Shown one piece after another: positions 53,794 to 61,125 of a stretch of 64,000 nucleotides of DNA. Within the stretch, counting starts at the first letter, position 1; every line of letters starts with the position of its first letter. Under the pieces are notes generated by a model. It did not search any database. It had not been told where the DNA came from and saw only the letters and a program-made list of their open reading frames with translations. The position numbers and the translations under genes are program-made. This DNA is from Halovivax limisalsi (GTDB lineage Archaea > Halobacteriota > Halobacteria > Halobacteriales > Natrialbaceae), in NCBI RefSeq assembly GCF_023093535.1, contig NZ_CP095757.1, forward strand, positions 496,001 to 560,000, read 5' to 3'.

Positions 53794-54030
53794 CGAGGCT
53801 GACCAGCGGCGGCACGATCGAGCGTTGGAATTTGTCGTCAACATCGATTCGAGAGCGCAATCGTTGAGCACGCCCCTCGACTGGCAGGTCCTCATCGATA
53901 TCGCACCCGCCGAGATCGAAGCCGGAGCGCAAGGGTCCCTTTCGAGGCTGTCCGATTGGGCGCGCTCGAGAGCAGCAAATCGCCTCCGGGCCGTCCAAGG
54001 GCTTAACCCGGTTCGACGAATAGATCCGGT

Positions 54031-54600
54031 ATGCAGCACGTGAAGATTCCGCAGGACCGCATCGGCGTCCTCATCGGCAGCGGCGGTGAGACGATGCGCG
54101 AGATCGAGTCGGCCGCGGAGGTCAGACTCGACATCGACTCCGAGAACGGGTCGGTCGCCGTCGACACCGTCGGCGACCCCGTTCGCGGCTTGAAGGGTCC
54201 GGAGATCGTCCGCGCGATCGGCCGCGGATTCGCCCCAGAGGACGCGCTGGCCCTCCTCGACGACGACCTGATGATGCTCGACGTGGTCGACATCGACGCC
54301 GCCTCGCGCAACAAGAACGACATGAAGCGCCAGAAGGGTCGCCTCATCGGCGAGGACGGGCGCACTCGCGAACTCATGGAGGAACTCTCCGGCGCATCGG
54401 TCGTCATCTACGGCTCGACGCTGGCCGCGATCGGCACCCCCGAGGAGGTCGACGTGGTGCGCACGGCCGCCGAGATGCTGCTCGAGGGCGCGCCCCACGG
54501 GACGGTGTACTCCTACCTCGAGGACAAGCACAACGAACTCAAACACCGGGGGCTGGACTACCACCGGTATCCGGGCTCGGGCGCGGAAGAAGAGGTCTAG
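54031..54600 (+). CDS. KH-domain ribosome-biogenesis protein (Pno1/Dim2-like)
   Basis: The 189-residue protein has two KH folds with GxxG-type loops: GVLIGSGGETMREIESAAEV (residues about 11-30) and RLIGEDGRTRELMEELSGASVVI (about 107-130). It matches the archaeal Pno1/Dim2 group, which helps mature the small ribosomal subunit, the same process as Rio1. It lies 9.4 kb away from rio1, whereas I would expect the two side by side. It is convergent with the giant gene at 54734-60874. Confidence 0.93.
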   Translation: MQHVKIPQDRIGVLIGSGGETMREIESAAEVRLDIDSENGSVAVDTVGDPVRGLKGPEIVRAIGRGFAPEDALALLDDDLMMLDVVDIDAASRNKNDMKRQKGRLIGEDGRTRELMEELSGASVVIYGSTLAAIGTPEEVDVVRTAAEMLLEGAPHGTVYSYLEDKHNELKHRGLDYHRYPGSGAEEEV

Positions 54601-54733
54601 GCGGCGCGAGCACCCAAGCCACGTTTGACGTACTCCGTTCGTCGGTCCGTTTTGCGAATCCATTTCGAGCCGGCCAGCGACTGCCGGCCGAACTCGCATC
54701 GGATCGGACCGGCTGACTCGCCAGCCGGCGCTT

Positions 54734-57700
54734 TCAGGCCCCGATCCCGACGATGGCCTGGTGAATCGCGGTGACGTCCGCCGGCGTGATCTCGCCGTCG
54801 TCGGTCAGGTCCGCGCAATCGGCGTCGAATCCGGATGGATCCAGTCCCGCGATGTGTCGCTGCGTGAGCGTCGCGTCGAGCGAGGTGACCTGGCCGTCGC
54901 CGTCGACGTCGCCCGGGAGCGCACAGCCGGCAGCGCCGATTTCGACCGCGGCGGTGGCCGAATCGTCGTCGCTTGTGACGGTGACGTTGCCCGCTCCGTC
55001 GTCGCCGGCCTCGGTGCTCCAGACGAGTTCGCGCTGGGTCGCGTTCCCCGGTTCGAGGTCGACGGTCGCGGTGTCGACGACCGTCCCGTCGAAGTCCGCG
55101 AGTTCGATCTGCTGGGCGATCGTCTCAGCTCGAACCTGGGTTTCGTTCCCCACGGCCTCAACTTGCACGTCCACGACGAGATCCTCGCCCGCGGTCACCG
55201 GGGAGTTCGTCCCGAGGATCTCGACGGCGAGTGTTGGCGGTTGCTCGACCGCGACGGTCTCGACCGCCGTGTCTCCGCTCGTCTCGACGATGGCGGAGAC
55301 GGTGCCGACGTCTTCGCCCGTGGGCGTCCAGGAGAGTGCGATCGTTTCGTCCGTCCCGGCGTCGATCGCGACCGATGCGTTGTCGACGACGGCGTGTCCG
55401 ATCGCGAGCGAGATCGGTTCCGTCGCGTCGGTGCCGCTCGGGTTCGCGAGGGTCGCGTTCACCGTGACCGGTTCTCCCGGGGCGACCGTGTCGGGGACGG
55501 CCACCGATTCGAGGGCGACGTCGACGGCGAGTTCGACCGATCTGGACGTCGGATCGTCCGGATCGACGGTAATCGGGATCGTCGACGCAGCGTACCCGGG
55601 CGCCGCGACGTGAAGCGTCCGATCGCCGGTCCTGGCGTCGACCGTGACCGTCCCGTCGGCGTCGGTGCGAGCGCCTTCCCCGTCGACGGCGGCCGTCGCG
55701 TTCTCGATCGGCGCGCCCGTCTCGTCGGTGACGGAGACCGACACGGGCCCGCGCTCGGGCACGATCGGGCCGACCTCGTCCTCGTAGCCGATCGTCGACC
55801 GGTCGCCCTCCGTCGCGTCGGCTTCGACGACGAACTGGACGGGATGCCCCCCGAGCTCGCCGTCGAGCGTCAACGAGACCGACTCGTAGGTGGACTCGTT
55901 CCGGCCGGTGCCCGCGAGTTCGACGGTCGTGTTGGCGTACTCGACGGTCGCGTTTCCGTCCGCCCCGGCGTCGAACGCCCGGACCGTCGCCGTCGTGCCG
56001 ATCGGTCCGCGATTCGAGACGTCGACCGTGGCGACGACGTCGTCCCCGTCCTCGACGTAGCGGACCGGGCCATCGATCGCGAGGTCGGCGTCGAAGAACT
56101 CCGTGCTGTAGGTTCGCTCACCGAACGTCGCGTGCGCGAGTTTTCGGTCGGGGTCGAGGACGACCGCGTCCGCGAGCGAGTGATTCATCTCGGCGAGATC
56201 GACCGATACCTCGGTCGTGACCGACTCGTTGACGGGGACGCGATCGACGGTGAGGTTCGCGATCGCGCCCGTGCCGTCGTCGACGGTCAGGGGCACGTCC
56301 GTCGCCGCGGCGGTGCCGGTGTTCTCGATCGTGACCGCGACCGTTCCGTTGGCGGCCGAACCGACCGCGCGTTCGGCGTGTCCCTCCGTCGACTCGGTCT
56401 CGCCGTCCGCGACGCTCGCCGTCACGTCGGTGATCGAGAGATCCGCGGTTCCGGTCGTGACGGAATCGCTCGTCGAGAGCCACTCCTCGTCGGGTTCGGC
56501 GATCGCAGCGGCCTGCTGGCCGTCGCTCTCCAGGGCAATCTCGTACTGACCTCCTTGGTCGGCGACGGTTTCGAACGTGCCCGAGGCGGTCTCGTTGACG
56601 CCGAGCGGGCCGACGGTCTGGGTGTCGAGGTCGGTCGTCGCGTTCGAGAGAACGACCGACAGCGGTTCCTCGCCGTCCGCAGCACCCGCGTTGGTGACCG
56701 TGTAGTCGATCTGGATCGATTCGCCGGGGGTCGCATCGTCGGGCCCGTCGGCGGTCACGTCGTAGGTGGGGGCGAACGCGCGGTCGGCGACGAAGACGTC
56801 GTCGCGACTCTCGTTGCCGAACTCCTTGGCCGCGTACGCGAGGGAGAATTCGCCGTCGCCGAGCGCCGCATCGGTGTGCCACAGCGTGAGGTTGTTCTCG
56901 GCGCCGCCGGCGATGCGCTGATCGCTCGCCCACTCGCCGTCCTGGGCGACGCGGTAGACGAGATCGCGCCGGTCCTGGTGTTCCGGTCGGCCGCGGTAGG
57001 TGAGCAGCGTGGTCTCGTTGTCGACGGAGAGCGAGAGTTCGTCCACGCTGGAGATGTTCGCGGCGAACGAATCGACTCCCGGACCCGTTCCGTCGTCGTA
57101 GTGAAGCGTCGGATCGGTGGTGTTGCCGGTGACCCAGGCGACCTCGCCGGCGTCGGTCGCGTGATCGACGTAGGTATCGAGCTCGCGGCGTTCGGCTTCT
57201 TCGAACCCATCGCCCGAAACGGTGCCCCGGACGAGCGCCGATGGCGGTGCGGAGTCGGCGCTCGCGTTGCGTTCGACGTAGGCCAGGTCGAAGCCGTCCG
57301 GCCCGGTGCCAACTGCGGGATCCGTCGCGTCTGCGATCTCGCCGCGTTCGACGATCGCGTCGCCGTCGGTGAGCGCGTACTCGACGGATCGGTCGGCGAC
57401 GGTACTCGTATTCGCGTCGGCGTCCGCCTCCCAGGCGACGAGCCATCGGTCGTCACCGGACGGACCCTCGCCACCGGCGACGACGGGTTCGAATCGCAAC
57501 GCGTCGCCGTCGGTCACCACGTCCAGGTCGGACCAGGATTCGCCGTCGTACTTCGAGAGGGCGATCTCGTAGTGCGGGAAGACGTCCTCCGGCTCGTCGA
57601 ACTCGCCTTCGCTCACGTTGGCCGTCACTCGCTCCCAGGCGGCGAGTGAGTCGGTGCCGTCGGCGCCCGCGGCGACGACGGGCGTTCCGTCGTGTCGGTC

Positions 57701-60700
57701 GTCGTCCGTCACGTGGGTTGTCTCGCTCCAGCCCGACCCGTCGTGGGTGCGGAAGACGACGTCGTTTCCGGCTTCGGTCGATTTGTTCTCGTGGTGTGAA
57801 CTCCAGACGACGAGTTGGCCGGTGGCGGTATTCGTGATCGACGGTTTCGTGTCGTCGTACGGCCGATTCGTCAGGCGATCGATGTCGGTGTTGGCGTCGG
57901 CGGCCAGCGCGATTCGGTCCTCGCCGGCCATCCGGCTCTCGTCCACAGTCGGAACGTCGGGGACCGGCGCGGTTCCTTGCGGGTCTTCGACTCGCCACTC
58001 GGATTCGTCGGTGACGATCCACCGTGGCGAGTTCGTGCTCGAAGGATAGCTGTACGATTCGGAGAGCAGCGTGATGTCGACCTCCTTCTCGAAGACCGAG
58101 GCCGAAACCGTCCCGGCGACGGTGAGATCGACGTCGCCCGAAACGATTTCACCGGGTTTTTGATCGAAGATGTCCGGCGAGACCGTCCCAGTTCCGGTTC
58201 CGGTCGCCGAGACTTCGGCGACTTTGGCGTCGAATGCGGTTTCGCCGCTGAGTTCGACGCCGCCGTACAGGTTCTGCAGGTCGAACTGTTCGCCACGATC
58301 TTTTCCGACCTCGAGGCCGAAGAGGCCGCCGGCGAACATTTCAAATCCTTGCTGGCCAACGACGGGGAAGTCGACCCCGAACTCGAACGTGCGTCCGCCC
58401 TTTCCGTCGATCGGGATCGACGCCGACTGGAATCGGAGTCTGGAATCGGCGACGATCCGTGGGTTTGATTCGGCCATGATGGCGACGCCGCTGACCTCCG
58501 TCTCGGACTCGAACGTCGGGCCGAGTGCCCACTCGTGGTCCGGGAAGCGGTACTCGGCGTTCGCACTGATTTCGAGGTTCGAACAGAACTCGCAGTTCCA
58601 CGGCGTCAGCGGCCCGAGCACGTTCGCGTGTTCGTTAAAATCGACGACAGTGACGTTGAATATATCGACGGTACCCTCGGCAGTGGGATCGGTAAAGACG
58701 TTCTCGTGATCGCGTTCGACCAGGTCGCCACCCACGCCGAGGACCCACTGGAGCCACTGTGGGGTATCGTACGCCCGCAACCACCGCCCGTTCGTGACGG
58801 TGCGCCCGCCGGCGCCCGTCGCCGTGATCGTGACGGTGTGGCCGGATCCGCCGTCCGCGAGGTGTGACAGGGAGTGAGTGTCGGTTATCCACCGATCCGG
58901 ATCGTCCGGGTCCTGGGACGCCTCGAACGTCTGGCCGCCCACGTCGACGGTGACGGATTCGACCTCGCCGACCGACTCGGTCCTGACTTCCCAGGCGTTT
59001 TGCAGGCCGAATCCGGACACGTACGTGCTGTCGAACATGTCCTCGACGCTCGTGATCGCGAGTTCCGTGTCGGCGATGGCGAGATCCGTTTCGATCGTCT
59101 CGCCATCGACGGTCGCGGTCACGGTGTACTCGCCCGGCTCCTCGTAGGTGTGCGTGACGTCGGTCCCGCCCGCGGTGTGTCCGTCGCCGAAGTTCCAGAC
59201 CACGCTGTCGGCGTCCGAATCGAGACACTGCTCGAAATTGAGCCGTTTGAACACCTCGTAGTCGTCGGGATAGACCTGGATGGCCTCGCCGGTGCAGATG
59301 AACGTCTGGGTCGTCCGCGTGTACGAACCGGTAAAGAGGACGCCGCGGGACTTCGTGGATCCGTCGTACTCGGTAGAAACGACGTAGAAGCCGGGATCAG
59401 GGTCGGCGCCCCACCAGCCGTCGCGTCCGGTCGTCGACTGCTCGATCACCGTTCCGCCGAACGTCTCGAGCGAGACGACCGCGCCCGACAGCGGATTCCC
59501 GTCCGCGTCGAAGACGGTCCCCTGGAGCGGATGGGTGTACCCGGCCCAGCCGTCGTGGTGGCCGAGCGTGCCGGAGTTCACCCGGGAGCCCTCGCTCGAG
59601 CCGGACGAGAACGCCGAAAACGCTCGAACTGACCCGTCGTTACTGCCGACGTAGACCGTTCCGTCGACGACCGTCGGCGAGGAGTCCGCGACCTCGCCCG
59701 AATCGTAGGCCCACACGTGATTGCCCGTCTCCGCGTCGAGTGCGTACAGGTAGCCGTCGAGGCTGCCGACGTAGACCGTCCCGTCGGCCACCGTGGGCGA
59801 GGAGTAGACGTATCGCCCCGTCTGGTAGCTCCATTCCCGGTTGCCGTCCTCCGCGTCGACGGCGTACACGGACTTGTCGTAGCTGCCGAAGTACACCGTT
59901 CCCTCGTGGACGGTCGGGGACGACGTCACGGTCTGGCTCGTCTCGTAGTGCCACTCCCGTTCGCCCGTGTCCGCATCTAGCGCGTACAGCCCGGGCGCGT
60001 TGGGCTCCATCGGTGCGTTGTTCGTCGGGACCGTTTCGTCGGTTGCCCCTTCGAGATTCGTCCCGCCCCCGACGTAGACGGTCCCGTCGACGACCGTCGG
60101 GGACGACCAGACGAACTTGCTCAGTTTCTCCGATCGCCACTCGAGTTCCCCGTTCGACGCCCGAATCGCGTACAGGTAGCCGTCGCTGTTCCCGATATAC
60201 ACCGTTCCATCCGATACCGTCGGCGACGAAGGCGTCCACGTGCCCGTGTCGTACGCCCACCGCTGGGTTCCCGAATCGGCGTCGAGCGCGTAGACGTACC
60301 CGTCGTTGCTGGCGACGTAGACCGTTCCGTCGAGAACGGTCGGTGACGACCCCACCGGATCACCGGTTTCGTAGGCCCACTCCTGCTCGCCCGTCGCCGC
60401 ATCCACCGCGTAGACGTTGCCGTCGAAGCTCCCGACGTAGACCGTCCCGTCGACGACCGTCGGGGAGGACTCCATCAGGCGGCCGGTTTCGAACGCCCAC
60501 CGCTTGGCGCCGGTGTCCGCGTCGAGCGCGTAGAGGTGGTTGTCCCTGCTGGCGATGTAGACCGTTCCGTCGACCACCGTCGGCGACGAGATGATCCGGC
60601 TGCCCGTCTCGTAGGCCCACTCGTCGCGGTGTGGCGTGTTCGATCGGTTGGCGTCCGACGCGTTCTCCGGCTGCCCGGTCGGACGCGTTCGCCGCACGGT

Positions 60701-60874
60701 CCGGTCGTCCGAATCAGTGTCCGCGACCGAGTCCGCGCCGGTTCCGACACCGGGATTCACACCGGCCGGGTCCTGTTGTGCCGTTCCAGCCCCGACAGCG
60801 ACCGCAACCGCGCCGCCCAGAAACAGCAGCGAGCAGAGGACGAGAACCGCCACGACCCGCTTCGAATCTACCAT
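54734..60874 (-). CDS. Giant secreted PQQ-propeller / PKD / CARDB / dockerin protein
   Basis: The 2046-residue protein starts MVDSKRVVAVLVLCSLLFLG, a Sec signal. Residues about 85-425 form eight blades of a PQQ/BamB-like propeller, each with SSPTVxDGTVYxGSxDG (eight copies). Further domains are a carboxypeptidase-regulatory-like domain (about 448-510), a PKD domain (about 545-605, WNFGDGHTAGGTDVTHTYEEPGEYTV), a long beta-rich middle, a second beta-propeller-like region (about 1000-1350), several CARDB domains and a further regulatory-like domain near 1700-1770. The C-terminus (about 1985-2046) is a type-I dockerin pair: GDVDGDGQVTSLDATLTQRHIAGLDP and LTDDGEITPADVTAIHQAIVG. There is no membrane anchor. 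A Shine-Dalgarno-like GAGGT lies about 10 bases before the ATG. The next gene upstream is a paralog. Confidence 0.88.
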   Translation of the reverse strand: MVDSKRVVAVLVLCSLLFLGGAVAVAVGAGTAQQDPAGVNPGVGTGADSVADTDSDDRTVRRTRPTGQPENASDANRSNTPHRDEWAYETGSRIISSPTVVDGTVYIASRDNHLYALDADTGAKRWAFETGRLMESSPTVVDGTVYVGSFDGNVYAVDAATGEQEWAYETGDPVGSSPTVLDGTVYVASNDGYVYALDADSGTQRWAYDTGTWTPSSPTVSDGTVYIGNSDGYLYAIRASNGELEWRSEKLSKFVWSSPTVVDGTVYVGGGTNLEGATDETVPTNNAPMEPNAPGLYALDADTGEREWHYETSQTVTSSPTVHEGTVYFGSYDKSVYAVDAEDGNREWSYQTGRYVYSSPTVADGTVYVGSLDGYLYALDAETGNHVWAYDSGEVADSSPTVVDGTVYVGSNDGSVRAFSAFSSGSSEGSRVNSGTLGHHDGWAGYTHPLQGTVFDADGNPLSGAVVSLETFGGTVIEQSTTGRDGWWGADPDPGFYVVSTEYDGSTKSRGVLFTGSYTRTTQTFICTGEAIQVYPDDYEVFKRLNFEQCLDSDADSVVWNFGDGHTAGGTDVTHTYEEPGEYTVTATVDGETIETDLAIADTELAITSVEDMFDSTYVSGFGLQNAWEVRTESVGEVESVTVDVGGQTFEASQDPDDPDRWITDTHSLSHLADGGSGHTVTITATGAGGRTVTNGRWLRAYDTPQWLQWVLGVGGDLVERDHENVFTDPTAEGTVDIFNVTVVDFNEHANVLGPLTPWNCEFCSNLEISANAEYRFPDHEWALGPTFESETEVSGVAIMAESNPRIVADSRLRFQSASIPIDGKGGRTFEFGVDFPVVGQQGFEMFAGGLFGLEVGKDRGEQFDLQNLYGGVELSGETAFDAKVAEVSATGTGTGTVSPDIFDQKPGEIVSGDVDLTVAGTVSASVFEKEVDITLLSESYSYPSSTNSPRWIVTDESEWRVEDPQGTAPVPDVPTVDESRMAGEDRIALAADANTDIDRLTNRPYDDTKPSITNTATGQLVVWSSHHENKSTEAGNDVVFRTHDGSGWSETTHVTDDDRHDGTPVVAAGADGTDSLAAWERVTANVSEGEFDEPEDVFPHYEIALSKYDGESWSDLDVVTDGDALRFEPVVAGGEGPSGDDRWLVAWEADADANTSTVADRSVEYALTDGDAIVERGEIADATDPAVGTGPDGFDLAYVERNASADSAPPSALVRGTVSGDGFEEAERRELDTYVDHATDAGEVAWVTGNTTDPTLHYDDGTGPGVDSFAANISSVDELSLSVDNETTLLTYRGRPEHQDRRDLVYRVAQDGEWASDQRIAGGAENNLTLWHTDAALGDGEFSLAYAAKEFGNESRDDVFVADRAFAPTYDVTADGPDDATPGESIQIDYTVTNAGAADGEEPLSVVLSNATTDLDTQTVGPLGVNETASGTFETVADQGGQYEIALESDGQQAAAIAEPDEEWLSTSDSVTTGTADLSITDVTASVADGETESTEGHAERAVGSAANGTVAVTIENTGTAAATDVPLTVDDGTGAIANLTVDRVPVNESVTTEVSVDLAEMNHSLADAVVLDPDRKLAHATFGERTYSTEFFDADLAIDGPVRYVEDGDDVVATVDVSNRGPIGTTATVRAFDAGADGNATVEYANTTVELAGTGRNESTYESVSLTLDGELGGHPVQFVVEADATEGDRSTIGYEDEVGPIVPERGPVSVSVTDETGAPIENATAAVDGEGARTDADGTVTVDARTGDRTLHVAAPGYAASTIPITVDPDDPTSRSVELAVDVALESVAVPDTVAPGEPVTVNATLANPSGTDATEPISLAIGHAVVDNASVAIDAGTDETIALSWTPTGEDVGTVSAIVETSGDTAVETVAVEQPPTLAVEILGTNSPVTAGEDLVVDVQVEAVGNETQVRAETIAQQIELADFDGTVVDTATVDLEPGNATQRELVWSTEAGDDGAGNVTVTSDDDSATAAVEIGAAGCALPGDVDGDGQVTSLDATLTQRHIAGLDPSGFDADCADLTDDGEITPADVTAIHQAIVGIGA

Positions 60875-61125
60875 AATTTTTTACCTCACTACCACACACG
60901 AACGAGATAATCTATTTACAACTTACGAATCTGATTTTCCACGATTAGATATTGATACTACCCTATAATTGAGCGATTATATCGGCCCTTCCTAACGCGG
61001 ACGGCGTCCTTCGAGCGGGAGGCGAACGGTGTCTGGACGAGTGCGACCGGGAGAGGTGTCGGAGCGGAGTGAGACGGCACCCGAGGCGATCGACCACACG
61101 TCGCCGGTGGACGGCAGTGGCGTTC

